From NCBI GenBank assembly GCA_947631685.1, contig CANRMI010000001.1, positions 248,001-312,000 on the forward strand: a stretch of DNA of 64,000 nt. The letters are read 5' to 3'. Below are positions 43,639 to 53,300 of this stretch, piece after piece. The DNA is from an uncultured Lachnospiraceae bacterium (lineage in GTDB: Bacteria; Bacillota; Clostridia; Lachnospirales; Lachnospiraceae). Below the pieces are notes generated by a model. That model was not told the DNA's origin. It made no database searches and saw nothing but the letters and a program-made list of their open reading frames with translations. The translations under genes were made by a program, and so were the position numbers. Positions within the stretch are counted from its first letter, which is position 1, and every line of letters starts with the position of its first letter.

Positions 43639-45108
43639 TTGAAACGCAGGGTGTTTTCCTATCATTTTTGGTGGAATCTTTTCCCCATCATTGGCCTGCT
43701 TATATGGGGAAGTCTGGGAATCACCGAGAATCTCTGGTATGACGAGGGCTATTCGGCGGCACTGATACAAAATACAGTGGGAGATATTGTTTCTATTACC
43801 GCCCAGGATGTGCATTCACCCTTTTATTATCTGACTCTGAAGGGCTGGTGGAACATGTGGGGCTCTCTTATGGGGCTGCGTTCTCTCAAATGGTTTTCCA
43901 TTGTGGGAATGATAGGATATATTCTGCTGGGAAAGTTCTACGTAAAGAAGTTATTCGGAGAAAAGGTATCCGTCTGGTTTATGTTTTATTCCATCGTCAT
44001 GCCCATTATGGTGGTACAGAGCGGTAATGTCCGGATGTATACCATGGCACTGTTTTTTGTGACTGCTGCGGGGCTTTTGATGCTTGATATTCTGCGGGGA
44101 CCGGCCGGATGGAAAAAGTGGTGTCTGCTGACGTTTGCGGGAATTGGCGGCGTATACAGCCACACATATGCCATGTTGCAGCTATTTCTCATGTATCTGC
44201 TCTTTTTCTGCGCCCTGCTTGGTAAAAAGAAATATGACTGCCTCAAGGGATATTTTATCAGTGGAATCTGTATAGCCCTGGCTTTTCTTCCATGGCTGTC
44301 AGTACTTGTAAAGCAAATGCAGGGCAGAGCGGCAGAGGGCGGGGCTCTCACGCAGGATGTGTGGCCATTGGTATATGACATGCTGAAGAGAACTTACCGG
44401 GAATGGTTTTCAGCACTGGAAACGCCTATTATCTGGGTGCAGAGAACAGAGTTCTTTCTCTGTCTTTTCCTGTTTTTGTGCGGGGCAGGGTGGATGCTTG
44501 AGCGAAAAAATGCGGCTCCTCTTTTGGGAGTGACGGCACTGGGGGTATCTGTACTGGTAGGAGTCCTGATTTATGTGTTTACCGGACAGGGCTTTTTTGG
44601 AAGATATTTTTTCCCGGCTTTTGGCGCTCTGATCCTGATGTACGCGGTGGGAATGGAGAGGATTCGATTCCGATGGTGCAGCACAGCGGTGGCCGTCGTG
44701 GCATTGATATGTTTTTTTGCCCAGTATCGGACGGAACTTGCGCTGGAATACGATACTGGTTTGGATGAATGGAAAAAATTTATGGAGGAAAATGTGGGAG
44801 AGGACGACTTGATCATGGCATCTAGTGTCCATTCCCTTTTTCTCAGCGTCTATTTTCCAGAGAAAGACTATATGATTTACGGATACCGTCCGGATTATTC
44901 ACCGTACCGGGACGTGGAGGCATTTTGGGCTTGGAATCAGATAGAGGGCAGGACGGGAAATATATGGTTTCTGTATCTCCCTGAGATGGGGTGTGATCCG
45001 AATGTTCTGAGCGAAAGGTATACCTGGGAGGAAGCGGTTGACATTCACTATATGTTTTATCATTTCGGGTTTGCAAGGATGTATCCGATAGCTTCCGCGG
45101 ATGGATAA
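43639..45108 (+). CDS. GT-C family membrane glycosyltransferase
   Basis: 489 residues, TTG start with GGAGAGGAG (43,622-43,630) eight bases before. ENLWYDEGYSAALI contains the outer-loop acidic motif of GT39/ArnT-like enzymes, followed by DVHSPFYYLTLKGWW and RSLKWFSIV, both typical, and then nine or ten hydrophobic segments. The C-terminal 130 residues are soluble. Expected to use a polyprenyl-phosphate sugar to modify a protein or lipid outside the cell. It lies away from the polysaccharide cluster, between housekeeping genes. Confidence 0.8.
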   Translation: MKRRVFSYHFWWNLFPIIGLLIWGSLGITENLWYDEGYSAALIQNTVGDIVSITAQDVHSPFYYLTLKGWWNMWGSLMGLRSLKWFSIVGMIGYILLGKFYVKKLFGEKVSVWFMFYSIVMPIMVVQSGNVRMYTMALFFVTAAGLLMLDILRGPAGWKKWCLLTFAGIGGVYSHTYAMLQLFLMYLLFFCALLGKKKYDCLKGYFISGICIALAFLPWLSVLVKQMQGRAAEGGALTQDVWPLVYDMLKRTYREWFSALETPIIWVQRTEFFLCLFLFLCGAGWMLERKNAAPLLGVTALGVSVLVGVLIYVFTGQGFFGRYFFPAFGALILMYAVGMERIRFRWCSTAVAVVALICFFAQYRTELALEYDTGLDEWKKFMEENVGEDDLIMASSVHSLFLSVYFPEKDYMIYGYRPDYSPYRDVEAFWAWNQIEGRTGNIWFLYLPEMGCDPNVLSERYTWEEAVDIHYMFYHFGFARMYPIASADG

Positions 45109-45140
45109 GGCTATAGTTTCCGCGGGCAGATAAGATTTTC

Positions 45141-45169
45141 TTGACACATGCTGCAAAACGGAATAAAAT
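45141..45169 (+). promoter_or_regulatory. Promoter of leuS
   Basis: Consensus TTGACA (45,141-45,146), 17-bp spacer, TAAAAT (45,164-45,169). Start expected near 45,176. Confidence 0.85.
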
Positions 45170-45175
45170 AATCGG

Positions 45176-45290
45176 TGTTAAATGTTCATAAGAGATTGTA
45201 AAGTGCGCAGCGGGAAAATAAAGCTGCGAATCAGAGTAGTATCGCGGAATAAAGCCCTTTCGTCTCTAACAGACGAAAGGGTTTTTGGAT
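45176..45290 (+). promoter_or_regulatory. Short T-box-like attenuator before leuS
   Basis: AGAGTAGTATCGCGG (45,233-45,247) resembles the T-box core, with AGAG able to pair with CTCT at 45,264-45,267 as in an antiterminator, and a normal terminator follows. One hairpin (CGCAGC 45,206-45,211 with GCTGCG 45,223-45,228) sits where Stem III would be. But from the promoter to the core there are only about 57 nt, so Stem I and its specifier codon are missing, and the UGG that pairs with tRNA CCA reads UAG. Probably a decayed or altered T-box. Confidence 0.65.
45255..45286 (+). terminator. Attenuator terminator before leuS
   Basis: CCCTTTCGTCT (45,255-45,265), loop CTAAC, AGACGAAAGGG (45,271-45,281), then TTTTT. 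Confidence 0.9.
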
Positions 45291-45385
45291 TTTAAAGGCG
45301 GCCGGAGCACAAGATGCGAAACAAATCGTGAAGAGTTCGGACCGTGACATGTTCTGCGTAGAGCAGGAGAAGAGGAGAGAAAAAA

Positions 45386-47800
45386 ATGGCAGAACCGTAT
45401 AATCACAGAGAAGTGGAAGAAAAGTGGCAGAAGATCTGGGACGAGGAAAGGGCTTTTGTCACCTCTGAGGACTACAGCAAACCCAAATATTATGCGCTGG
45501 TGGAGTTTCCCTATCCTTCCGGACAGGGACTGCATGTGGGACATCCCCGTCCCTATACGGCGCTGGATATTGTAGCCAGAAAGAGAAGGATGCAGGGCTA
45601 TAATGTACTGTATCCCATGGGGTGGGACGCTTTCGGCCTGCCCACGGAAAACTACGCGATCCAGAATCATATTCATCCCAGGATCGTGACCAAAAACAAC
45701 GTGGAACGCTTTAAGGGGCAGCTGCACGCACTGGGCTATTCCTTTGACTGGGAGAGGGAGATCAATACCACCGATCCGAAATACTATAAATGGACACAGT
45801 GGATCTTTTTAAAGCTGTTCAATGCGGGACTGGCTTATAAGAGTGAAATGCCTATCAACTGGTGTACTTCCTGCAAAGTAGGACTGGCCAATGAAGAGGT
45901 AGTCAACGGCGTCTGCGAGCGCTGCGGCTCCGAAGTAGTCCGTAAGGTCAAGAGCCAGTGGATGTTAAAGATCACCGACTATGCGGATAAGCTTCTGGAA
46001 GGTCTGGATACGGTGGATTATATTGAGCGGGTGAAGGTATCTCAGAAGAACTGGATAGGCAGATCCACGGGCGCGGAAGTGGACTTTATTTTGAAGGGGA
46101 AGGAAGATAAGCTGACCATCTATACCACCAGACCGGATACGCTTTTCGGCGTCACCTATATGGTCATGAGCCCGGAGCATCCTTTTATCGACAAATACCA
46201 GGCGGATATTCAGAACTGGGACGAGGTAGTGGCTTATAGGGAGCAGGCAGCCAGAAAGTCCGATTTTGAGCGTACCGAGATCGCCAAGGACAAGACCGGC
46301 GTGATGCTGGACGGCCTGACGGCGGTAAATCCCGTAAACGGGGAAGAAGTTCCTGTCTGGATCTCGGACTATGTGCTTATGACGTACGGTACCGGCGCCA
46401 TTATGGCGGTGCCCGCCCATGATGAGAGGGACTGGGAGTTCGCGAAAAAATTCCATATGCCCATTGTGGAGGTGGTAGCCGGCAGCCCTGTGGATGTAAA
46501 TGAAGCCGTTTATACGGATGTGGCGTCCGGCACACTGGTAAATTCCGGATTTTTAAACGGACTTTCCGTGGCGGAAGCCAAGAAAAAGGTCATTGACTTT
46601 TTGACGGAAAAGGGAATCGGGCATGAAAAGACCAACTTTAAGCTGCGGGACTGGGTATTTTCCAGACAGCGTTACTGGGGAGAGCCCATCCCCATTGTAC
46701 ACTGTGACAAATGCGGTTATGTGGCTCTGCCGGAAAGTGAACTGCCTCTGGAACTGCCGGAGGTGGAAAGCTATATGCCTACGGACAACGGAGAGTCTCC
46801 CCTGGCCCACATGACGGACTGGGTAAATACGGTCTGCCCCCATTGCGGCGGACCTGCGAAGCGGGAAACGGATACCATGCCCCAGTGGGCCGGTTCTTCC
46901 TGGTATTTCCTGCGGTATACGGATCCGAAGAATGAAAACGCGCTGGCGAGCAAAGAAGCTCTGGAGTATTGGATGCCTGTGGACTGGTACAACGGCGGTA
47001 TGGAGCATACCACACTGCACCTGCTTTACTCCCGTTTCTGGCATAGATTTCTGTATGACCAGAAGGTGGTACCCTGCCCGGAGCCTTATCAGAAGAGGAC
47101 TTCCCACGGCATGATACTGGGCTCCAATGGGGAGAAGATGAGCAAATCCAGAGGAAATGTTGTCAATCCTGACGATATTGTACGAGAGTACGGCGCGGAC
47201 ACCCTGCGTACCTACGAAATGTTTATCGGCGCCTTTGATCTGAGCGCGGCCTGGTCGGAAGACGGGGTAAAGGGCTGTCGGAGATTCTTGGAGAGGGTGT
47301 GGAAGCTGCAGGATATGCTGACTGGCGAGGAAGGCTATTCTCCGGATATGGAGACTAAAATGCACCAGACCATTAAGAAGGTCAGCTCCGATTTTGAGAA
47401 TCTGAAATACAATACGGCGATCGCCGCCATGATGTCTTTGATAAACGAATTTTACAAAAAGAACCAGGTGACGAGAGGAGAGTTTCGGACACTGCTGACG
47501 CTCTTAAATCCCGTCGCACCCCATATCACGGAAGAACTTTGGGAAAACGTGGGGTATTCCGGTAGAATTTACCAGACCACATGGCCGGAATATGAGGAAG
47601 CCAAAACGGTAGAGAACAACGTGGAAGTGGCAGTGCAGATCAATGGCAAAACAAAAGCCACAGTGCTCATTGCCAAAGAAGAAGAAAAAGAAAACGTGAT
47701 CGCTCTTGCGAAGGAAGCTCTGGGCAGCAAGCTGTCCGGCACCGTTGTCAAAGAGATCTACGTACCGGGCAGGATCGTCAATCTTGTCGTAAAACCTTAA
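45386..47800 (+). CDS. leuS: Leucine-tRNA ligase
   Basis: 804 residues, full length. [21 protein letters not shown] holds the class I HIGH-type motif (HVGH), [15 protein letters not shown] follows, the CP1 editing domain has [14 protein letters not shown] and [17 protein letters not shown], and [16 protein letters not shown] is the KMSKS loop. The C-terminal anticodon domain is intact. GAGGAGAG precedes the ATG. Follows a long untranslated leader with the T-box-like attenuator. Confidence 0.97.
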   Translation: MAEPYNHREVEEKWQKIWDEERAFVTSEDYSKPKYYALVEFPYPSGQGLHVGHPRPYTALDIVARKRRMQGYNVLYPMGWDAFGLPTENYAIQNHIHPRIVTKNNVERFKGQLHALGYSFDWEREINTTDPKYYKWTQWIFLKLFNAGLAYKSEMPINWCTSCKVGLANEEVVNGVCERCGSEVVRKVKSQWMLKITDYADKLLEGLDTVDYIERVKVSQKNWIGRSTGAEVDFILKGKEDKLTIYTTRPDTLFGVTYMVMSPEHPFIDKYQADIQNWDEVVAYREQAARKSDFERTEIAKDKTGVMLDGLTAVNPVNGEEVPVWISDYVLMTYGTGAIMAVPAHDERDWEFAKKFHMPIVEVVAGSPVDVNEAVYTDVASGTLVNSGFLNGLSVAEAKKKVIDFLTEKGIGHEKTNFKLRDWVFSRQRYWGEPIPIVHCDKCGYVALPESELPLELPEVESYMPTDNGESPLAHMTDWVNTVCPHCGGPAKRETDTMPQWAGSSWYFLRYTDPKNENALASKEALEYWMPVDWYNGGMEHTTLHLLYSRFWHRFLYDQKVVPCPEPYQKRTSHGMILGSNGEKMSKSRGNVVNPDDIVREYGADTLRTYEMFIGAFDLSAAWSEDGVKGCRRFLERVWKLQDMLTGEEGYSPDMETKMHQTIKKVSSDFENLKYNTAIAAMMSLINEFYKKNQVTRGEFRTLLTLLNPVAPHITEELWENVGYSGRIYQTTWPEYEEAKTVENNVEVAVQINGKTKATVLIAKEEEKENVIALAKEALGSKLSGTVVKEIYVPGRIVNLVVKP

Positions 47801-47806
47801 ACGCAC

Positions 47807-47837
47807 AAAAGCGCCGTCAGTGGAACGGCGCTTTTTT
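47807..47837. terminator. Bidirectional terminator between leuS and minus-strand gene
   Basis: AAAAGCGCCGT (47,807-47,817) pairs with ACGGCGCTTTT (47,825-47,835), flanked by A and T runs so it can work both ways. The minus-strand stop codon lies within it. Confidence 0.88.
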
Positions 47838-48092
47838 CATAAGCTCGTCGATCTGTTTCAGTTCTCCGGGGGAGCTGTGCTCCCGGATGATCTGGATCAG
47901 AAGACGGGTTTCCGAGGAAGAGAAGGAGATGCCTTCACTTTTGGCCTGTTTCATTTTAGCGGCCATAAAAGCCATGAGCTCTTTCTGGCTTTTACCCTGG
48001 CAGCCCTGGGCCAATTCGTTTAGAAACCGCAGTTTGTATTCTTCGATACCGGCCACTTTGGGATCGGACATCCATTCGGGTCTGTTTTCCAT
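47817..48092 (-). CDS. Conserved small protein, unknown function
   Basis: 91 residues, mostly helical and charged: it opens MENRPEWMSDPKVAGIEEY and includes GKSQKELMAFMAAKMKQAK. I do not recognise a family. The ATG at 48,092 has the strong ribosome site GGAGAGGAGG six bases upstream. It follows the other minus-strand gene (48,549-48,115) by 22 bp, so they form an operon. No signal peptide or membrane helix; a cytosolic regulator or partner of the upstream protein is possible. Confidence 0.7.
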   Translation of the reverse strand: MENRPEWMSDPKVAGIEEYKLRFLNELAQGCQGKSQKELMAFMAAKMKQAKSEGISFSSSETRLLIQIIREHSSPGELKQIDELMKKAPFH

Positions 48093-48114
48093 GCTATGCC
48101 TCCTCTCCAACAGT

Positions 48115-48549
48115 TTATTGTGAGAACATCTTAAACATTTCCAAAAGGTCCTGGACGCTGTTTTCTCCGTCACCTGTGCCCTCCGGAAACAGCTCTTTCA
48201 TCATACGGACAGTTTCCGCCATTTCTTCCGCGTTTTTAACGGTGGAAAAGAACCGGAGGAGCTCTTCGGCTTTCTGGCGTTCCTCATAAGAGCAGTAGGG
48301 CTGGATCTCCCGGTAAAGGCAGGACGCGTCCGGTGGATATGCTCTGGGCATACAGCCGAAGGGGTGGTGTTTGCAGTAGGCGGCAGTATATTGCAGTTCC
48401 AGATATTTGATATAGACGGCGAGCTGCCGCTGCAGGGAAGGGGCTAAATAGGGAAGGAGAAGCTTGTATATCTGAATGTGATTGGTAGTAAAAAGCGCGT
48501 CAAAAGCCTGTATTTTATCATTTTTTTCACAATCCTGCTTCTCCCTCAT
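48115..48549 (-). CDS. Conserved hypothetical protein
   Basis: 144 residues without a family I recognise. The N-terminal part is helical (IQIYKLLLPYLAPSLQRQLAVYIKYLELQYT), followed by a Cys-containing stretch (CKHHPFGCMPRAYPPDASCLYREIQPYC, four Cys across two near-pairs) and an acidic helical tail. The Cys/His spacing might bind metal, but that is a guess. GGGGAGAGAGG lies before the ATG on the minus strand. First gene of a two-gene operon ending at the leuS terminator. Confidence 0.65.
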   Translation of the reverse strand: MREKQDCEKNDKIQAFDALFTTNHIQIYKLLLPYLAPSLQRQLAVYIKYLELQYTAAYCKHHPFGCMPRAYPPDASCLYREIQPYCSYEERQKAEELLRFFSTVKNAEEMAETVRMMKELFPEGTGDGENSVQDLLEMFKMFSQ

Positions 48550-48600
48550 GCCTCTCTCCCCGTATTTTGATGTTTAATCTTATGAAATCAGGTAAATATG

Positions 48601-48640
48601 TATGCGTGAAACAGGCTCCCTGAGAGAGCCTGCACGCATA
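48601..48640 (-). terminator. Hairpin after the Cys-rich gene
   Basis: TATGCGTG (48,601-48,608) with CACGCATA (48,633-48,640), and CAGGCTC (48,612-48,618) with GAGCCTG (48,626-48,632), with a 3-base bulge. It follows the stop of the minus-strand gene at 48,647 by a few bases; the T run is poor. Confidence 0.6.
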
Positions 48641-48646
48641 AGTGGA

Positions 48647-48886
48647 TCAGTTGCCGCATCCGCAGCCGTTTCCATTGCCGTTGCCGCATAAGCAGGAGAT
48701 CAGCAGGATCCAGATCAGCAGATCGCAGCTGTTGTTGCCGCCGAAGCCGTCGCTTGTGTTAAGGAGGCCGTTTCCGTTGCCGTTGCAGCAGGAGAGCAGC
48801 AGGATGATCCAGATTAAGTTGCCGCATCCGCAGCCGTTTCCGTTGTTTCCGCCGCATCCACAGTTACTAGCAGTTAAATCGCTCAT
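48647..48886 (-). CDS. Small Cys/Gly/Asn-rich protein (HCB13-like)
   Basis: 79 residues starting MSDLTASNCGCGG. Two hydrophobic stretches, NLIWIILLLSCC and CDLLIWILLISCLC, are separated and flanked by runs of Gly, Asn and Cys (NGNGCGCG). This matches small clostridial proteins that databases label chorion class high-cysteine HCB protein 13. The name is historical and function is unknown; a membrane or spore-coat-like assembly is possible. The ATG at 48,886 follows AGAGG; a TTG two codons earlier is less likely. Its own promoter lies at 48,912-48,940. Confidence 0.75.
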   Translation of the reverse strand: MSDLTASNCGCGGNNGNGCGCGNLIWIILLLSCCNGNGNGLLNTSDGFGGNNSCDLLIWILLISCLCGNGNGNGCGCGN

Positions 48887-48911
48887 GTTCAATACCTCTG
48901 GGTTTTGTTAT

Positions 48912-48940
48912 GGTTTATCTTATGTAGGGGTGCCTGTCAA
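48912..48940 (-). promoter_or_regulatory. Candidate promoter of Cys-rich gene
   Basis: Minus strand: consensus TTGACA (48,940-48,935), 17-bp spacer, TAAACC (48,917-48,912). Confidence 0.5.
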
Positions 48941-48999
48941 TGTTTCCGGTTTACGCAAAGAAATTTTCAGGTAAATTCTGCCGCCGCTGTTTTAGGGGC

Positions 49000-49027
49000 T
49001 TGCATTAATCCGAAGATATAGTAAAAT
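49000..49027 (+). promoter_or_regulatory. Candidate promoter of sortase locus
   Basis: TTGCAT (49,000-49,005), 16-bp spacer, TAAAAT (49,022-49,027). Confidence 0.6.
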
Positions 49028-49061
49028 AGTAGTGTATCATAAAATCAGGGGCAGTGTGTGC

Positions 49062-50285
49062 TTGAAACAGACGAATATGGAAACAAGGACGGTTTTGGGA
49101 CGGCAGTTCAGAAGCACCGCCGATTATGAAGCGGCGCGCAGGGACGCCGCGTATATAGAAACATTAAAACAAAGATATGATCTGCGTGACAGGGAAGAGA
49201 CCAGGCGGTTTCTTCAGGATATTCGCGCGGGGAAGTACCGCTTTCGGACGATCCTGGGAAAGGATCTGGAAGAGGAGCTGGAGGAACTCTTAAAGCAGCA
49301 GGAAAAGGAAGGCACCGGCAAAAAAGAAAAAGCGAAGAAGAGAAAAAGCGCAGAACAAGAAAAGAAGAGAAAAAACACAGAAAAAGAAAAACAAAGGAAA
49401 AATACGGAAAAAGAAAAGCAAGATCCCCGCGCGGCCGTCAAGCTGGAAGATTACGACAAAGATATGCAGAAGTCCATTGTGCGGGAGTTAAAGAAACGGG
49501 AGCGTATCCGGAAAGTCATCATCGTATTGTGCCTCGGAGTGGCCGCGGGCTGTTTTGCCTATCTGGGAATCTACACCTATCAGACCGGCAGGCTGGACTC
49601 CTACATGAACTCCCAGAGACAGCTGATCGGCACCACGGGCATTGTATCGGAACAGACGCCGGAAACGGTGGTCATCCACTATAACAACGAGGAAATTATC
49701 GTGCCGGATGTCCTGGATGATTATAAAACTTTGTATACTTTAAATCAAAATCTAATCGGATGGGTAAAAATTGACGATACATATATAGATTACCCCGTAT
49801 TGCAGACAACGAACAACGAATATTATCTGGATCATAATTTTGACCAGGAACAGGACAAGAACGGGAGCATATTTCTGGATAAGGACTGTATGGTGCTGCC
49901 AAGGAGCACAAACCTGATCATTTACGGGCACCATATGCGCAGCGGCAGGATGTTTGGGCAGCTCAATAAATATAGTTCCCAGTCCTTTTACGAAGATCAT
50001 AAGTACATACAGTTTGATACCATATACGAGAAGGGCACTTACGAGGTAATGTATGTGTTCCGTTCCAAAATTTATGAAGAGAGCGAGATCGTCTTTAAAT
50101 ATTATCAGTTTATAGACGCGGCGTCGGAGCTGGAATTTAACTCCTACATGCGGGAAATGGCGGCCATGTCTCTGTATGACACCGGCGTGACGGCGGAGTA
50201 TGGAGATGAGCTTCTGACGCTGTCCACCTGCGATTACTATACGGATGACGGCCGTTTTGTGGTAGTGGCGAAAAGAATCGATTAA
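49062..50285 (+). CDS. srtB: Class B sortase with long cytoplasmic N-terminal extension
   Basis: About 407 residues. The catalytic part is C-terminal: LIGWVKIDDTYIDYPVLQ, IIYGHHMRSGRMFGQL (His), LLTLSTCDYY (Cys near 390) and GRFVVVAKR (Arg). It is preceded by one membrane helix (KVIIVLCLGVAAGCFAYLGIY) and, unusually, by about 155 mostly charged residues with KKRKNTEKEKQ-type repeats. Sortases cut a C-terminal motif and attach the protein to the cell wall. The start is uncertain: TTG 49,062 lies ten bases after AGGGG and after the predicted transcription start; ATG 49,077 is the alternative. The next two genes encode likely substrates. Confidence 0.85.
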   Translation: MKQTNMETRTVLGRQFRSTADYEAARRDAAYIETLKQRYDLRDREETRRFLQDIRAGKYRFRTILGKDLEEELEELLKQQEKEGTGKKEKAKKRKSAEQEKKRKNTEKEKQRKNTEKEKQDPRAAVKLEDYDKDMQKSIVRELKKRERIRKVIIVLCLGVAAGCFAYLGIYTYQTGRLDSYMNSQRQLIGTTGIVSEQTPETVVIHYNNEEIIVPDVLDDYKTLYTLNQNLIGWVKIDDTYIDYPVLQTTNNEYYLDHNFDQEQDKNGSIFLDKDCMVLPRSTNLIIYGHHMRSGRMFGQLNKYSSQSFYEDHKYIQFDTIYEKGTYEVMYVFRSKIYEESEIVFKYYQFIDAASELEFNSYMREMAAMSLYDTGVTAEYGDELLTLSTCDYYTDDGRFVVVAKRID

Positions 50286-50314
50286 ACCGGATTTCCGGAT
50301 AAAGGAGATGCGAA

Positions 50315-53300
50315 ATGGCAAAGAACAGTGGCAAGAAAAAGAATCTCAGGCTGCGCAGAAGAGTGCGCAAGACATTGGGCGCGGCCTGCTTAATTACTTC
50401 CCTCTTGGTGGCGGCGATCCCTGTACCGGAGGCCAGCGCTGCGGTGGCGGCAGAAAAAAAGCTGACCTGGGAGACGGAGGTTGGGAAAGACAGTTCAACC
50501 ATTCCCATGATAAAGCAGGATTGTGATACCATATACACTACAGAGGACGGTATGTTCCAGTTTGCCTGGGTGAAAGCGTCTGCATCCAGCACGCAGATGA
50601 TAGCGGTGATCTTAGGCTATAACGGCGGTACGCTGACCGGCGGCAATCTGGTGATCCCGGATACCGTGGACGCCTATACCAAGTTCAGCGAAAACGAGGG
50701 TACCGGTACCGGATATGTGGCGGTGGGCCAAAACCAGAAGCCGCTTTATTACAGGGCAGAGATAGCCTACGTACAGGATACTTCCGGCAATAACACGGGA
50801 GTGATCGACGAACAAAACTGCAAATATCTGCCCTGCTATGCCAATACCAGGGATCAGTGGTTCTATACAGAGGCGGGCGTAGAGCGCCCCTTAACGGAGT
50901 TTTATTACCAGGATGGAGATCAATACAAGCCTACCCAGAGTAGCAATGAACAGTGGATACGGCACATTACCGTAGCCTATATCGGCAACCAGTATCTGGA
51001 GCCCACGGGAGAAACTGGAGTAGGTGCACAGCAGGAGTGGAAGATCGCCGAGGCGGTGGGCAGCAGTGTCAATACGAATCCCGACAAGGGAATCTTTGCC
51101 AATCAGGGTAATATTACCAACTTGACGGTGGGGCCCAATCTGATCGGTATCGGCAATTACGCCTTTTATAACTGCAGTACCCTGCGAACCATTAAGCTTG
51201 GCAACGGAATTGAGGAAATCGGCCACCATGCTTTTGCCGAATGCCAGAATATGACGTCCATTGACATGGAATTTAACAGCAGATTAAATTATATTTCCGA
51301 CTATACTTTCTATAACTGCCGTTCCTTAAACAGCTTTACTCTGCCTGCCCAGGTTACGAAGATTTATGACCATGCCTTTGATGGCTGTGAGAGCCTGAGC
51401 AGTGTCTATCTGAACGGGGAGGGACAGTCCGGCGGAGGCAAAACTTCGCTGAACGCATTAGGGCACTACGTGTTTAGCGGCTGTAAAGCCCTCACGGATC
51501 TGGTGCTGCCCAGTTCTCTGACGGGATTAGAGGAGAACGATCAGACCAACGCGGTGCATCTGAATAATTTTGCGGGGTGTACCAATTTAAAACGTATCCA
51601 GGTTTTAAATCCCAGCCTGCATCTGATGGCGGATACGGATCCGGCGACAGAGGCGTACGCCTTTACCGTGGAGAATTTCAAGGCGCAGGTGGATCCTACA
51701 TTTTATTTTGAAGCGGAGGATGTTTCCGGCACTCACGAGTATACCAAGGAGAATGTGCTGGCTTTTAAGTACGCCGGACAGGATAAATATGAGATCATTA
51801 TGCTGGAGGATGCTGTAGAAGGCGGAACCGGCGGCAAGGCAAAATTGACTTACCAGGTCAATTCCGCGAACCAGCTTTTGTACTTTAATATGGACGCTCC
51901 TGTCAGTGAAGTGACCATTCCCAGCACCATTGGCCCTTATGGAGTTTCCTCGATCGATCACGGCAGCTTTGGTGGCGGTGGAGGCAGTTGTTATTTAAAG
52001 AAGATCACTATTCCCGCTACGGTTACGGCCATCAATGACGACGCTTTTAGGGGCTGCCACAATCTGGAGCATGTGATCTTCCAGGATGCCAGCCGGATCA
52101 CCCATATCGGGACCAACGCCTTTGCTACCCAGCTTATGGAAGGTAATCATCAGGAAGGATGTAAAAATAAGGATTTTCTGGACAATACTTCAGATGAGTT
52201 TGTGGCAGTGCCGAAGCTGACCTTTACGGGAGCGGTGGGGGACAATATTGTACCCTTCAATTACGCCATGAATCCCAACAGCAATATTAATCAGGGCGCT
52301 CAGCAGCGGACCTTTATCACCTATTACAGCGGCTGGCCCACCAATCTGGAGATCCGCTATGTGGAAAACGGTTCAGGGGGCGCGGCTACGCTGATGGATT
52401 ATCCGACCTATGATGAATTGAAAGCCGGGTCAAAGTATGGCCAGAAAGATACGGGAGGCTCTTATGTATTTCCCTATATGAATCCCTCCTATGAAAAGGC
52501 GGCCAAGGAAGCCATACAGCATTACGAAGATGTAGGGCAGGATGTGACCAAGCTGACAGATTATGAGAGGCAGATCGTAGATGCGGCCCTCAATGTATCC
52601 GTACCCGCAGGCGTGAAGCGGATCACTCCGGGGCTGTTTTCCGGCAAGACTGCGTCACAGCGGGAGGACGGTACCTATCAGGTGAGCGCGGTGGATGGAC
52701 AGAAAGCGGATGAACATATCCAGACCGTGACATTCGCGGATATTGCGGAGTTTGAGCCGTACAGCTTTACCGGCTGTAAGAAGCTGAATACCATCAATAT
52801 TACCGGCGGTGAAGCCGTAGTGGACGATTATGCTTTCGCGTGGGAATACAGTTCGGTATCGGATGGCGATCCTATCAGCAACCATGAATCGCCCCTGACT
52901 TCCGTCGTTATGTCGGGAGGGGGCAGCACGGTAGGAGATTATGCCTTTGCCAACAATTACAACCTGACAAATGTACAGATGTCCCCTACTGTATCCGAGT
53001 TAGGGCTGCGCCCGTTTAAGGACTGCCCGCAGCTGAATGATGTCAATTTCTCAGGAGGACCGTATTTTACTACGGAAAGAGCTATCATTTATGGCTTGGA
53101 GGACGGAGCGAAATCCAGTATCGTAGAGTGCTTGGAGAGCCGGGGAACCATATACGGCGGACAAAACGGAGGTGCCAGCAGTTCCGTCAGCGCGGAAGAA
53201 ACAGCAGACATTACGTCCATAGCGCCGGAGGCGTTCATGGACTGTGAAGGCATAGGACTGGTGGATCTGAGAAATTCTCAGGTGGACACGATTCCTGAGC

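Noticed and set aside
45171..45385. Complete leucine T-box
   Set aside because: Core and terminator are present, but I could not find Stem I or a leucine specifier, so it is called only T-box-like.
46553..47365. 270-codon minus-strand frame inside leuS
   Set aside because: It lies wholly opposite an intact leuS and has no recognisable protein features.
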